Shown here: positions 34,427 to 44,341 of the stretch, piece after piece | Numbering within the stretch: position 1 is the first letter of the stretch | How the letters are laid out: the number at the start of each line of letters is the position of its first letter | Assembly (NCBI GenBank): GCA_021151695.1 | Contig: JAGKWU010000011.1 | Location: 76,400 to 140,399 of the forward strand | Reading direction: 5' to 3' | DNA: 64,000 bases | From: Cellvibrionaceae bacterium | Lineage (GTDB): Bacteria > Pseudomonadota > Gammaproteobacteria > Pseudomonadales > Cellvibrionaceae | Notes under the pieces: generated by a model | Told to the model about the DNA's origin: nothing | What the model saw: the letters and a program-made list of their open reading frames with translations, nothing else | Databases searched by the model: none | Made by a program: the position numbers and the translations under genes

Positions 34427-35562
34427 TGCAAAAGATATTGCATTTTATTGATAGTGAAGGTGTGTATGGCGCCGAGCGAGTTATTTTAAATCTCTCACAA
34501 AAAATGCTCGCACAACCACAATTTATTCCCGTCGTTGGCTGCATTGTCGGCAATGCACAGGCGGCCAATCCGCTCTACGATGCCGCTGTGGCGGCGGGTA
34601 TCGAAGCACATAAAATTGTCATCGCTAACAGCAAACTTTTGCGCGATATTCCGCAAGCTGCCGAGCAATTAAAATCACTAGGCATTAGCCTTATACATTC
34701 ACACGGTTATAAACCTTCAGTATTTGGTTTTTTTATCGCACGCCGTGTTGGCATACCCATTATTTCTACGTGCCACCTCTGGTTTGATCCAACACGTGGC
34801 CCGCTCAAAATGCGCGCAATGATTTGGATGGAAAAAAAACTCTATCGTTATTTTCCCAAAATTATTGCGGTATCCGATCCAATCAAAGAAGTTCTTGCAC
34901 AGGCAGGCTTACCTGCACACAAACTGGATCTCGTACGCAATGGCGTGGATATCCCCGATATACAGCTCACCGACTCGCAAAAACTAGCCTTACGTTCACA
35001 ACTTGGCCTGGCGCCTGACGATCTGGTTATCGTGAACTCCGGCCGTCTCGTACGCCAAAAAGCACAATGGATACTTGTGAAGGCTGCAAGCATATTGCAA
35101 CAGCAAGGTCGTAAAATTCAGGTGCTGATTGTCGGTGAAGGTGGATTGCGCTCTGAATTGGAAGCGCAAATTGCAGAGGACAATGTCAGTCATTGCGTAA
35201 AGCTGCTCGGCTTTCGCAGCGATATCAACCAGCTGCTGGCAATCAGCGATATTTTTGCGCTGCCATCACTGGATGAAGGTATGCCAATGAGTTTGCTTGA
35301 AGCTGCTGCCGCGGCAAAACCCATAGTCGCCACCGCAGTAGGGGACATAGCCAAGCTGATTCGCCAAGGCGAGAGTGGAGTCATCATCCCCACCGAAAAT
35401 CCGCAGGCACTGGCCGACGCTATAGCAACCTTGCAGGATGATGCTGCGCTTGCTCTGCGCCTGGCAGTATCTGTCAATCGCCAAATGCGCGCAGAATATT
35501 CCAGCGATGCCATGTGCACACGCTATCAAGCAATTTACCGCGAACTACTAAGCACAGTGTAA
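34426..35562 (+). CDS. Family 4 glycosyltransferase
   Basis: The 378-residue GT-B fold enzyme has an N-terminal acceptor domain beginning MQKILHFIDSEGVYGAERV and a C-terminal donor domain with VRNGVDIPD, SGRLVRQKA, and the donor-binding E-x7-E motif (EGMPMSLLEAAA). It probably transfers a hexose to the lipid-linked intermediate. It is translationally coupled to the gene before it. Confidence 0.9.
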   Translation: MQKILHFIDSEGVYGAERVILNLSQKMLAQPQFIPVVGCIVGNAQAANPLYDAAVAAGIEAHKIVIANSKLLRDIPQAAEQLKSLGISLIHSHGYKPSVFGFFIARRVGIPIISTCHLWFDPTRGPLKMRAMIWMEKKLYRYFPKIIAVSDPIKEVLAQAGLPAHKLDLVRNGVDIPDIQLTDSQKLALRSQLGLAPDDLVIVNSGRLVRQKAQWILVKAASILQQQGRKIQVLIVGEGGLRSELEAQIAEDNVSHCVKLLGFRSDINQLLAISDIFALPSLDEGMPMSLLEAAAAAKPIVATAVGDIAKLIRQGESGVIIPTENPQALADAIATLQDDAALALRLAVSVNRQMRAEYSSDAMCTRYQAIYRELLSTV

Positions 35563-35569
35563 GCACGCT

Positions 35570-36703
35570 ATGAATCAACACGCCACAAATCAGGCCGCAA
35601 AAACCAAAGCGCCCATAAAAATTCTCTACTGCATTGATAATCTGTTACGCGGTGGAACCGAACTGCAATTGATCGGCCTGATCGAGCGACTTGATCTCAA
35701 CCAGTATCAGCCCTATTTGCTCACCATTCGCGATTCGGACCCAGCTTTGACGCCAGCTAACTGCACGCATCTCGCCTGGCATGTGCCCAAATTATTTTCG
35801 CCGCAGGGATTATTCGCAGTTTATAAACTGGTGCGCTTCCTGCGCCGCGAAAAAATTTCTATCGTGCAAACTTTTTTTCAGGATTCCACCATCTTCGGCG
35901 GCCTCGCTGCCTGGCTGGCCCGAACCCCGGCACGCATCGCCTGCTTTCGCGATCTGGGCTTCTGGCAGACCAAAAAGCAGGCACTGGTGCTGAGTAAAAT
36001 TTATAATCTGATGACCGGGTTTATTTGCAACGCGGATATAGTTAAACAGCATTTCGTCCAACGTTTTAACCTCGATCCTGCAAAACTGCAGGTATTGCGC
36101 AATGGAATCGATGTGAGCGCCCTGCCCTTCGTAGCTCACGAGCAACCCTGCCAGCACGTGGGCATAGTGGGCAACATGACCCGTCAGGTGAAGCGCACCG
36201 ATCTGTTTATCAAAGCCGCCGGCATAGTGGCTAAAGCACACCCGGAAATCACCTGGCACATCCTGGGTGATGGGCATATGCGCGGCGAACTGGAGCAACT
36301 CGCCAGAGAGCGAGGTGTATTCGACAAAATCCACTTCGCTGGCAGGGTGAACGCCGTGGCTGCGTATCTGGAGAAGCTGGATATAGGTATCATTTGCTCG
36401 GATTCGGAAGGCCTGAGCAACGCCCTGCTGGAATATATGTTCAAGGGCGTGGCGTCCGTCGCCACCCAGGTAGGCGGCAACCCTGAGCTGATCCATCACC
36501 AGCAATCCGGATTACTCATTCCACCAGATGATGAACAGGCTTTGGCTACAGCGATTGCAGAGCTGGTCGAAAACACCCAGCTGCGCATCCAGCTCGCACA
36601 GCAGGCCAGAATCCAGGTAGCGCAGGAGTATAGCTGGGATATCTGTATCGCCCGACACGACGACTTTTATCGCGGCGCTTTGTCCGCTGAACAACATTTA
36701 TGA
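35570..36703 (+). CDS. Family 4 glycosyltransferase
   Basis: The 377-residue GT-B enzyme has the N-terminal segment LYCIDNLLRGGTELQL, a central VLRNGIDVSAL, and a C-terminal donor site SDSEGLSNALLEYMFKG, which holds the E-x7-E pair. It is distinct from the previous GT4 in sequence, so it should add another residue of the repeat unit. It lies eight bases after that gene. Confidence 0.9.
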   Translation: MNQHATNQAAKTKAPIKILYCIDNLLRGGTELQLIGLIERLDLNQYQPYLLTIRDSDPALTPANCTHLAWHVPKLFSPQGLFAVYKLVRFLRREKISIVQTFFQDSTIFGGLAAWLARTPARIACFRDLGFWQTKKQALVLSKIYNLMTGFICNADIVKQHFVQRFNLDPAKLQVLRNGIDVSALPFVAHEQPCQHVGIVGNMTRQVKRTDLFIKAAGIVAKAHPEITWHILGDGHMRGELEQLARERGVFDKIHFAGRVNAVAAYLEKLDIGIICSDSEGLSNALLEYMFKGVASVATQVGGNPELIHHQQSGLLIPPDDEQALATAIAELVENTQLRIQLAQQARIQVAQEYSWDICIARHDDFYRGALSAEQHL

Positions 36704-36710
36704 GCAAGCT

Positions 36711-37082
36711 ATGGAAATAGTTAAATTTTTAATCGTGGGCGGCAGTGCAACAGCATTGCAATATGGGCTGCTCATTGTTTTTGTCCAGTTTGCCGGACTC
36801 AGTCCGGTAGTAGCCACTAGCATCGCCTACGCCATTAGCAGCGTGTATAACTATTTGCTGAACTACTACGCGACCTTCAAAAGTGATGCCAGCCACCGCA
36901 CAGCAGCAACCAAGTTTTCCGCTGTTGCAGGATCAGGTTTGCTGATTAACGCCGGGATCATAGCTGCACTGACTAAATTGGGCGCTCACTATCTGGTTGC
37001 GCAGGTTGTCGCCACTCTGGTGATTTTGGTGTGGAATTTCGTTGTGCATAAATATTGGACTTATCGCGATCACAAGTCCTGA
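36711..37082 (+). CDS. GtrA family membrane protein
   Basis: The small protein (123 residues) has four membrane helices. It shows the GtrA hallmarks FLIVGGSATALQYGL at the N-terminus, the YNYLLNYYATFKS loop and the HKYWTYRD ending. GtrA-like proteins help to flip or hand over polyprenyl-linked sugars, typically for a GT39 or GT2 transferase, so the GT39-like gene nearby is a natural partner (inference). Confidence 0.9.
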   Translation: MEIVKFLIVGGSATALQYGLLIVFVQFAGLSPVVATSIAYAISSVYNYLLNYYATFKSDASHRTAATKFSAVAGSGLLINAGIIAALTKLGAHYLVAQVVATLVILVWNFVVHKYWTYRDHKS

Positions 37083-37111
37083 TCCTGCGAAACCATCAAG
37101 CGAGATACATT

Positions 37112-38389
37112 GTGCGTAAACTAATATTCAACCATGAATTAAAAGCCCTTTTTCAGGGGCAACTAGCCAGTTATCTGGTGGGTTTTTATATTTTTGCATT
37201 CTACCTGGAGCTGCATTACCGCATAACTTTCCTGCAGACTATTCGCTTTCAATTTACCTATGGTGCCCTGGTTGGCTTATGCTGCCTTTCCGCCAACATG
37301 AAATCCCCAACCAGCTACGGGCTTAACAGCGTCACCAAAGCTGCGCTAGCGCTAATTTTTATCCTCGGTATATATACGATCTTTTCTTACGACAGGGATG
37401 AGTCCATAAGGGTATTCAGTGACCGAGTTGTCAAATTTGCTTTAGTGTCATTTTTTATCTATGCCGCCACACGCACTGTCGAAGATCTTCGCGTCATTAT
37501 TGCCTTTATGTTATTAGCCTGGCTTAAAATTGGCTCGGAAGGATTTATTGGATGGGCGACCGGAAATCTCGTGTGGGAAAATCAGGGTATTCCACGCTTG
37601 CACGGCTCAACATTTATGTTGGGACATCCCAACTCCTTCAGCGGTTTTGCCGTAGGTTGTTTGCCTTTCACAGTATTTCTATTTATGTGCACCAAAAATA
37701 TTTGCTTGCGCATGGGGCTGCTTCTTATTTTAGGTTTTGCCCTGATTATCATTATGGCCACCGGCTCCAGAACAGGCTATCTCGCCTTGGCACTGGGTAG
37801 CATTTACTTTTTTTTCACATTGAAGAAACACAAACTTAAAACGCTTTTAATCGTCATTCCAATTATTATTATTGGTTTGAATTACGTTCCAGACTCCTAC
37901 AAAGGGCGTTTCGAATCCATATTTACCGGCGAAGAAAAAGAAGGCCACTCCACAGAGGCTCGCAAAACTATTTTGAAGGAAGGCTGGGAGATTTATACCA
38001 CTCACCCTATGGGTGTGGGGGTTCAGGCGTTCAGTAAAGTTCGCAACGAAATGTTTGGGACCACGCAAAACACTCACAACCTGTATTTGGAGGTTCTGAC
38101 CAATATAGGCCCCATAGGCTTCGTGATATTTTCAGTCTTTGTGTATCATCTCATCAAAAGAAATCTGGCGAACATCAAGCTGGTAACATCCAGAAATCCC
38201 ACTGAGTTATCACCGAGCGAACATTTCCTGCTCAACCTGAGCAAGGCGACGCTTGGATTCATTTTTATGCGCCTGTTGCTTGGCGTCTTCGGTATGGATC
38301 TCTACGAAATCTATTGGTGGCTCGCCTTGGGCATTACGTTAGCCGTTACAAAACTGATCCAAACGCCGCCCTCAACAGACCAAGCCTGA
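37112..38389 (+). CDS. O-antigen ligase/polymerase-like membrane protein (Wzy-type)
   Basis: The product is about 425 residues with 11-12 membrane helices and the large periplasmic loop of the O-antigen ligase/Wzy family (loop around residues 265-330, containing EARKTILKEGWEIYTTHP and TQNTHNLYLEVLTNIG). It is the probable polymerase of the repeat units delivered by the flippase encoded at 47942-49465. The GTG at 37112, seven bases after AGCGAG, is chosen; the longer reading frame overlaps gtrA by 28 bases. Confidence 0.85.
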   Translation: MRKLIFNHELKALFQGQLASYLVGFYIFAFYLELHYRITFLQTIRFQFTYGALVGLCCLSANMKSPTSYGLNSVTKAALALIFILGIYTIFSYDRDESIRVFSDRVVKFALVSFFIYAATRTVEDLRVIIAFMLLAWLKIGSEGFIGWATGNLVWENQGIPRLHGSTFMLGHPNSFSGFAVGCLPFTVFLFMCTKNICLRMGLLLILGFALIIIMATGSRTGYLALALGSIYFFFTLKKHKLKTLLIVIPIIIIGLNYVPDSYKGRFESIFTGEEKEGHSTEARKTILKEGWEIYTTHPMGVGVQAFSKVRNEMFGTTQNTHNLYLEVLTNIGPIGFVIFSVFVYHLIKRNLANIKLVTSRNPTELSPSEHFLLNLSKATLGFIFMRLLLGVFGMDLYEIYWWLALGITLAVTKLIQTPPSTDQA

Positions 38390-38391
38390 CC

Positions 38392-39780
38392 ATGAACTCC
38401 AAGCTCGAAAAACTCTATTATCGATTTCCCACATTTGCGCAAAACATTGCGGTATCGCTGATGGGATTAAAACTCATGCGCGAGCGCTATACCGCCGCGG
38501 GTCGCGATATGGAGAGGGAATTAGATAAAAGCCAATCGTTCAATACGCAGCAGATGCAAGATTACCAAGCCAAGGCGTTTGTTGATTTGGCTCGCCATGC
38601 CATAAACACCACCCGGTTTTACAGCAAATGGGCAAAAGACAACAACCTGCGTAGCGAGGACATACAAAGCCTGGAAGATATCAAACGCTTTCCGGTTATT
38701 GAAAAACTATATCTACGCCAGCATGCCGATGACTTCAGATCCAACGCTCCCGAATTAACAGCCAAACAATTTGTGCTGCATACCAGTGGCACTACCGGAA
38801 CCCCCTTAACCGTTTATACCGATAAAGATTCACGCAGCCGCCACTACGCATTTTTTTCCCGGCTTCGCGCCAACTATGGCTTAAGCCCTCACGACAAACG
38901 CGCAACCTTGTTTGGCCGCATTATTATGTTGGCAGAACAGCAACACCCTCCTTTTTGGCGTTACGATGCAATGCAGCGCAATTTATTGATGTCGTCTTAC
39001 CATCTTAATAGCAATAATTTACTGCATTATTATCGCAAGCTTGAAGACTACAAGCCTCAGGAAATTTTCGCTTATCCCTCCAGTGCTTTTGCGCTAGCGG
39101 ATTTTATCGTCAAGCAAAAACTCGAGCCATTACCGCTAAAATTAGTGATGACCACCGCCGAAAATTTATTACCGCAGCAGCGCGATACTATTGCCAAAGC
39201 GTTCAGAGCGCCCATTGTGAATCAATACGGCTGTACCGAAATGGCTTTCTTCTGCTCGGACTACCCGGATGGAACCATGAAGTTTCACCCTGAGCACGGC
39301 TATGTCGAGGTGCGCTCTCCTGAGGGACTGTTAACTGACCAGGGAGAAGGTGAACTGATTGCAACCGGCTTTATCAATTATTCCATGCCGGTGATACGCT
39401 ACGCCATTGGCGACAGCATTAACCTTGCAGTGCGCGATGCAAATGGATTGCAAATATTGGCTTCGGTAAAAGGTCGCACCGACGACCTTATCTATACATT
39501 ATCTGGCACACCCGTTGGTCGACTAGACCCTATTTTTAAAGGCGGCAATGGTATTAAGTACGCGCAAATTATCCAATCGGAAAATGGCGATGTGCTGTTA
39601 AAGCTCGTGCCTGACGTGGGCTTTAAAGCATCTCATGGCGAGTCGTTGCGCGAAGAATTGATAAAACGTTTAGGGCGTGAAACACCTGTCAATATAGAGC
39701 TGGTAGAAGCCATCAATAAAAGTCGCAATGGCAAATTCAGACCTGTAATCAGCTACTTCAAAAAGGATATTCAATCATGA
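38392..39780 (+). CDS. PaaK/CapK-like adenylate-forming enzyme
   Basis: The 462-residue protein is a second member of the PaaK/CapK superfamily in this operon. It has the P-loop HTSGTTGTPLTVY, the segment NQYGCTEMAFF, VIRYAIGDS, VKGRTDDLIYT and a C-terminal NGKFRPVI with the Lys that forms the adenylate-stabilising contact. Substrate unknown; an acyl group for polymer decoration is a plausible use. The ATG at 38392 sits two bases after the Wzy gene, and the stop overlaps the next start (ATGA), so it is fully within the operon. Confidence 0.83.
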   Translation: MNSKLEKLYYRFPTFAQNIAVSLMGLKLMRERYTAAGRDMERELDKSQSFNTQQMQDYQAKAFVDLARHAINTTRFYSKWAKDNNLRSEDIQSLEDIKRFPVIEKLYLRQHADDFRSNAPELTAKQFVLHTSGTTGTPLTVYTDKDSRSRHYAFFSRLRANYGLSPHDKRATLFGRIIMLAEQQHPPFWRYDAMQRNLLMSSYHLNSNNLLHYYRKLEDYKPQEIFAYPSSAFALADFIVKQKLEPLPLKLVMTTAENLLPQQRDTIAKAFRAPIVNQYGCTEMAFFCSDYPDGTMKFHPEHGYVEVRSPEGLLTDQGEGELIATGFINYSMPVIRYAIGDSINLAVRDANGLQILASVKGRTDDLIYTLSGTPVGRLDPIFKGGNGIKYAQIIQSENGDVLLKLVPDVGFKASHGESLREELIKRLGRETPVNIELVEAINKSRNGKFRPVISYFKKDIQS

Positions 39781-40787
39781 TCAAACTCTCCTTTGTCGGT
39801 GATGTTTCTTTGGGAGAACACTATTTGTCATTCGGCCATGGTGCACGCTCGACAATGACAGGTGGCAAGAAAATTTTTGATGGGGTTAGCGAATTATTTA
39901 CAGGCAGCGATCTGGTGTTTGGTAATCTCGAAGGTCCTATTTCTGATGTGGGTTATGATCCTGAATCACCTCACAGCCGGGTCTTCAGAGGCTCGCCGCA
40001 AGCGGTGCATCAACTAAAAGCAGCGGGCTTCAATGTATTAACGGTCGCCAATAATCATAGTGTCCAGCACGGTGTTGAGACAGTAAATGATTCTATCGCG
40101 ATCCTCGAAGCTGCCGGAATAACCGTTGTAGGGCTGAGAGCCAAACCCGTTACTTACATTGAAACGGCAGAAGGTACTATCGCGGTAATTTCCTGTTCGC
40201 TTATCAGGGATAATACAGACACAGCCCAACAAACCTATTTTGCGCCCAGCGAACAGGAGTTAATTGATACAGTGCGCAATGCGAGTCAGGATGGTACGTT
40301 TACTCTGGTCTACATTCACTGGGGGATTGAGGGCACAACCCTGGCATCACCCGAGCAGCGAGCGTTAGCAACCGCATTACGCACGGCGGGAGCAAGTATG
40401 ATAGTTGGTCATCACACCCATTCTCTTCAACCCGTTATTGTTGAAGAGGACTCACTGATTGCATTTAGCTTGGGCAACTTTGTCTTTGACCAATGCTGGA
40501 GCTACCTCAATAGAGAGAGCACAGTGCTGCAGGTTCAAATTACCAACAAAAAAATTCATCATGTCTGCCACAACAAACTCTGGCTTGATGGCAATGGCAT
40601 ACCCCAAATTGTTAAAAAGGCCATCCCACTTACCAAAGGCGAGCACGTTCTTTCAGATGCGGATATTCCCCAGACCAACCATGAAGGACTGGCCAAAATC
40701 GTCTATTTTCTTAAAAATTTGTTGCGGGGTGAAACCAAAGTCAAGTTGCGATTTCTGGCCTGGAAAATTTCTCAACGATTATCCTAA
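39777..40787 (+). CDS. CapA-like metallophosphatase-fold protein
   Basis: This 336-residue protein of the CapA/PgsA family has the calcineurin-like landmarks LSFVGDVSLGEH, VFGNLEGPIS, VANNHSVQHG, YIHWGIEG and GHHTHSLQP. Those Asp, Asn and His residues build a two-metal site. Members are best known from poly-gamma-glutamate capsule loci, but relatives occur in polysaccharide loci, where the substrate is unknown. It has no signal peptide. Confidence 0.87.
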   Translation: MIKLSFVGDVSLGEHYLSFGHGARSTMTGGKKIFDGVSELFTGSDLVFGNLEGPISDVGYDPESPHSRVFRGSPQAVHQLKAAGFNVLTVANNHSVQHGVETVNDSIAILEAAGITVVGLRAKPVTYIETAEGTIAVISCSLIRDNTDTAQQTYFAPSEQELIDTVRNASQDGTFTLVYIHWGIEGTTLASPEQRALATALRTAGASMIVGHHTHSLQPVIVEEDSLIAFSLGNFVFDQCWSYLNRESTVLQVQITNKKIHHVCHNKLWLDGNGIPQIVKKAIPLTKGEHVLSDADIPQTNHEGLAKIVYFLKNLLRGETKVKLRFLAWKISQRLS

Positions 40788-40847
40788 TACCAATTTCATA
40801 CAAAAATTTGCGACGCGACTGACAGTTGTTACGGGGAGCACCACTAA

Positions 40848-42032
40848 TTGAACGTTTGTTTTGTTTACAAAGAAGATTACCCTTGGGATGTTCGGGTTGA
40901 AAAGATTATTAACACCTTGCTCGACAAAGGGCACAGCGTTGATCTGGTATGCCAGAATCGCGAGCAGCGAGCCACCCGAGAAGATACCGGCCGTTTTGCT
41001 ATTCATCGCTTACCGCACACAGCTTTTTTACCAAAGCCATTTCAGGCACTCATCAATTTAGCGCTATGGTTTAATCCTTTTTGGCTCTATGCGATTTACA
41101 AAGCGGTTAAAAAAAATAACTGCCAACTCATTATTATCCGCGATCTCCCCCTAATGCTCAGCGGCATAATAGTCGCTCGCTTGTTAAATACAAAAATTGT
41201 ATTGGATATGGCGGAATGCTATCCAGAGATGTATCTGTCAATAGCACAGCTCGATAAGCCATCACTGGCAGACAAACTTTTAAAAAATGAGAAAATTACA
41301 CGTGCTTATGAAAAATACGCAGTTCATCACTGCGACCATATTTTCGTAATGATTGAGGAATCTCGTGATCGCCTGCTTGCCTTAGGGGTACCTGTGGACC
41401 GAATTACCATTGTAAGCAACACACCTATAGTGCAAGACAAACCGGAACCAACAACTCACTCAAGTGACGAATTACGCATTATCTATGTGGGGTTTGTCAC
41501 CCGATTGCGAGGGATAGATCTGTTGATTTCCGCTATACACCAATTTGTGAATGCAGCTGACGGTGGAAAAAATATCCGCCTGGATGTTATTGGCAAGGGC
41601 GCAGCAAAAGCAGAACTGGAACAAATGGTTGAACGCTTGAATTTAAAGGATCACGTTACCATCCATGGCTGGCTTGAGCACGAGGATGCTAAAAGAATTA
41701 TGGGCTCCGCCAATACAGGAGCGCTTACGTATAGATTCTGCAGCCATTGGAACAATACCATCCCCAATAAAATATTCGATTATATGCTTAAGGGGTTGCC
41801 GGTTATTGCTACAAACGTCATTCCTATTTCTCGCATCCTGCGCGAAGAAAACTGCGGCCTGACCAGCAGCGATAAAGACATTAATTCCATTTATCTCCAA
41901 TTGTTAAAGCTGAAAGATCCAGAATTGCGTCAACTTTTGGGCAATAACGGGAACCGAGCCGTTTTACAGAAATATAACTGGTCGATTGATTCACAAAATT
42001 TGGAAAATGCGCTTACTCACTTGTCCTCTTGA
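40848..42032 (+). CDS. Family 4 glycosyltransferase
   Basis: The 394-residue GT-B enzyme has a short hydrophobic segment at about residues 65-85, as in membrane-associated GT4 enzymes. Landmarks include MNVCFVYKEDYPWDVRVEK at the N-terminus, LVIIRD-type and VLDMAECYPEMY segments, and a C-terminal TGALTYRFCSHWNNTIPNKI donor region. The start is TTG, with GGGGAG nine bases before it. It is the last gene of the tightly packed rightward operon; the following 186 bases are AT-rich, with a weak hairpin (TTCCA AA TGGAA at 42136-42147, then a T run) that may end the transcript. Confidence 0.86.
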   Translation: MNVCFVYKEDYPWDVRVEKIINTLLDKGHSVDLVCQNREQRATREDTGRFAIHRLPHTAFLPKPFQALINLALWFNPFWLYAIYKAVKKNNCQLIIIRDLPLMLSGIIVARLLNTKIVLDMAECYPEMYLSIAQLDKPSLADKLLKNEKITRAYEKYAVHHCDHIFVMIEESRDRLLALGVPVDRITIVSNTPIVQDKPEPTTHSSDELRIIYVGFVTRLRGIDLLISAIHQFVNAADGGKNIRLDVIGKGAAKAELEQMVERLNLKDHVTIHGWLEHEDAKRIMGSANTGALTYRFCSHWNNTIPNKIFDYMLKGLPVIATNVIPISRILREENCGLTSSDKDINSIYLQLLKLKDPELRQLLGNNGNRAVLQKYNWSIDSQNLENALTHLSS

Positions 42033-42218
42033 CTATAGTAGGCATCAACGCCTTTCATGTTTTATGCATAATAAGGCGAAGCGGGTTTTTTTTTATTCAA
42101 TTAAATTTCCTGTATAAACCTCTAATTTTTTCGATTTCCAAATGGAAGTTTTTTTAGGGTATATACTATAGAAGTTAAATTGGATGGCTTAGATTTCAAC
42201 TCAACGAGGTGAGCCAAA

Positions 42219-43196
42219 GTGGCCAAAATACTCATCACAGCCCTAGCATTCTTATCTACTACCGCTTATGCAATTCCAGCGATAACCTCTGCCACTTTAG
42301 ATCAGACGGGAATTACTATTGTTGGGTCAGGCTTTGGCGCGGACAACCCCCAAGTATTTTGGGATAACAATGAAGCCAACTTCTCCGCCTCCGGGGAAGC
42401 AATCGGCGATGTAGTACCTTCCGGTTCGGGCAAGCTTTGGTCAGGTGAAAACGGTAACCAGTGGCACACACCCATGACCTTTCAAAAATCCCAGACCCGC
42501 GCGAACAAGGACAATGTTATTTATTACAACGCTGATCACAGCGGTTTTCTGTCCAAACCCAAGATGACCGGACCAGTGTCTGACATTCTGTATGTGTCCT
42601 GGTGGTACAAGCCAGGTAAAAGCGTAAGTGATGAGGGCGGCTCCAATAAGTTCATTCGTGTGTGGGACGATACTAACGGTACAGGTACACGTATATCCTG
42701 GACCCAAATGCATTTGACCTGCGGTACCACTACCGATTGGTACACCTGGAACGGCAAGATTGGCGACTGGAACCACCACGAGTTTTATGTAAACCTGGTC
42801 GATAAAAAAGTCGTCGCCAAAATTAACGGCAAAATCGCTCATGATACCACCTGTGAAAAAGATCCAACCCAGGTAGGAAAACCAATCTATGTTGAGGTAC
42901 TCGGTTTTGACCATGGATCGACAGCCTATCAAACCCAAACCACCTCGCTGGATGATATCTACATAGGCAACACCCAAGCCCGCGCACTGGTTTCCGCCAG
43001 CTCGAGATGGTCCACCAGTATCCAAACCGAAGTGTTACCTATTAAAACCTGGGCAGCCGGCAAAATTGAGACCGAGGCTATTAGCGGTTATTTACGCCTG
43101 AATAATCAGGTTTACATTTATGTTGTAGATAAAGATGGCAACGTGAATGCTAATGGCTTCAAGGTGAACTGCCCTTTTTGTCCAGCAATGCGTTGA
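42219..43196 (+). CDS. Secreted beta-sandwich protein, paralogue 1
   Basis: I do not recognise a named family. The 325-residue protein has a clear signal peptide (LITALAFLSTTAYA), then an IPT/TIG-like segment (GITIVGSGFGADNPQVFW). A large domain rich in Trp and Tyr follows (about 85-260) with the feel of a concanavalin-type jelly roll (LYVSWWYKPGKS; VDKKVVAKINGK). The C-terminal part has SLDDIYIGNTQARALV and YIYVVDKDGNVNANG. Its neighbour at 43265-44341 shares these signatures, so they are paralogues. Location in the locus suggests a secreted polysaccharide-binding or -modifying protein (inference). The GTG start follows GAGGTGAG. It does not carry a PEP-CTERM signal. Confidence 0.75.
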   Translation: MAKILITALAFLSTTAYAIPAITSATLDQTGITIVGSGFGADNPQVFWDNNEANFSASGEAIGDVVPSGSGKLWSGENGNQWHTPMTFQKSQTRANKDNVIYYNADHSGFLSKPKMTGPVSDILYVSWWYKPGKSVSDEGGSNKFIRVWDDTNGTGTRISWTQMHLTCGTTTDWYTWNGKIGDWNHHEFYVNLVDKKVVAKINGKIAHDTTCEKDPTQVGKPIYVEVLGFDHGSTAYQTQTTSLDDIYIGNTQARALVSASSRWSTSIQTEVLPIKTWAAGKIETEAISGYLRLNNQVYIYVVDKDGNVNANGFKVNCPFCPAMR

Positions 43197-43264
43197 TGTG
43201 AAATAACTGCGAAAGTTGAGCGGGGTCGCAATCGAGCGGCCTCGCTATTGAGGTTGCTGATGTT

Positions 43265-44341
43265 ATGTCTGTTAACCTGAATACCCCACAAGAATTGCGA
43301 ATTTACAGCCTGTTACACAACGCTAATAGCTGGCTTACAGCCCCCGGTTTATTTCACTTTCCTCTGTTACGTTTGTTAGTCGCTGGCTTATTGTTAGCTA
43401 GCCCGACTACCAATGCCCAACCCAACATCACCAACCTGCAACTCTCAAAGTCTGCTAATGAATTTACCGTTTTAAGCGGTACCGGCTTTGGCCAGTTTGA
43501 TGGCAAAGTGCTGAGCTGGGATCATTTTGATGATAAACCTCCTGCATCCCCCCTACATAAGGCTTTGCCAATCGAAGGCTATAGCTGGTCGAGCGAAGGA
43601 AGTGCTCAAGCTTTCATTGATCAGCAATTTTCTGTGAGTGGAGGCCAGTCAGTAAAATTGAATTGGAATTTGGGTAAAGCGGCTTTTTTCGGTTGGAAGG
43701 AAAAAGATTTTTACAACAGGCTGTATATTAATTATTGGCGACGTGTGGATGGCGTTCCATCCAGTGGACATCATCAACAACTGCAACTTTTCGGAAAAAT
43801 AAAAGCACCGCAACTTTCACTTGGAAACAATTCCAACCAATGCTGGCAACTTGAAGGTAAATTGGCTCAACCCTCGAAGACAACAACCAATATTTCCCAG
43901 GACTGCATTACGCAAACTGCAAATAAATTTCAACATTGGGAACTGTGGATTGATCTGCAAAGATCGTCGATTAACGTCTGGCTAGACAATCAATCTATAG
44001 CCTCCACCAAAACGCTAAGCAATACCACAGATGGTTTTAATGAGGTGAAATTAGGATATGAGGCAGAAGACATTGAAACAGGTAATTCCTGGTTTGATGA
44101 TGTCTATATCGCCAATACACAAGCGAGGGTGGAGGCCTGCAACGCTCCGGAATATGCACAATGCACGCGGCGCTACTTGCAATACGTTGCTGCGAACAAT
44201 TGGATTGATAATGAAATCAGGTTTCGCCTACACAACTTGCGCGCGCTGCGTGGCGAACCCATTTACTTATATGTCATCGACTCTCGCGGACAAATATCCA
44301 ACGGCATAGCTATCGCCAGACCCGTCATTAAAGCCAACTAG
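43265..44341 (+). CDS. Secreted beta-sandwich protein, paralogue 2
   Basis: The 358-residue protein is a homologue of the preceding gene's product. A hydrophobic export signal lies unusually late (about residues 32-52, ending ASPTTNAQP), so the true start may be further in, although no other ATG is present in the leader. The IPT/TIG-like segment (FTVLSGTGFGQFDG), jelly-roll-like domain (LYINYWRRVDG; HWELWIDLQ), and C-terminal DDVYIANTQARVEA and YLYVIDSRGQISNG match its paralogue. Divergence between the two is high. The stop overlaps the convergent acyltransferase gene by four bases. Function unknown. Confidence 0.72.
   Translation: MSVNLNTPQELRIYSLLHNANSWLTAPGLFHFPLLRLLVAGLLLASPTTNAQPNITNLQLSKSANEFTVLSGTGFGQFDGKVLSWDHFDDKPPASPLHKALPIEGYSWSSEGSAQAFIDQQFSVSGGQSVKLNWNLGKAAFFGWKEKDFYNRLYINYWRRVDGVPSSGHHQQLQLFGKIKAPQLSLGNNSNQCWQLEGKLAQPSKTTTNISQDCITQTANKFQHWELWIDLQRSSINVWLDNQSIASTKTLSNTTDGFNEVKLGYEAEDIETGNSWFDDVYIANTQARVEACNAPEYAQCTRRYLQYVAANNWIDNEIRFRLHNLRALRGEPIYLYVIDSRGQISNGIAIARPVIKAN

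Noticed and set aside
26860..42032. Foreign island or prophage
   Set aside because: No integrase, transposase or flanking tRNA is seen in the 40-kb locus, and gene content fits a normal XrtA exopolysaccharide locus; AT-rich patches alone are not enough.
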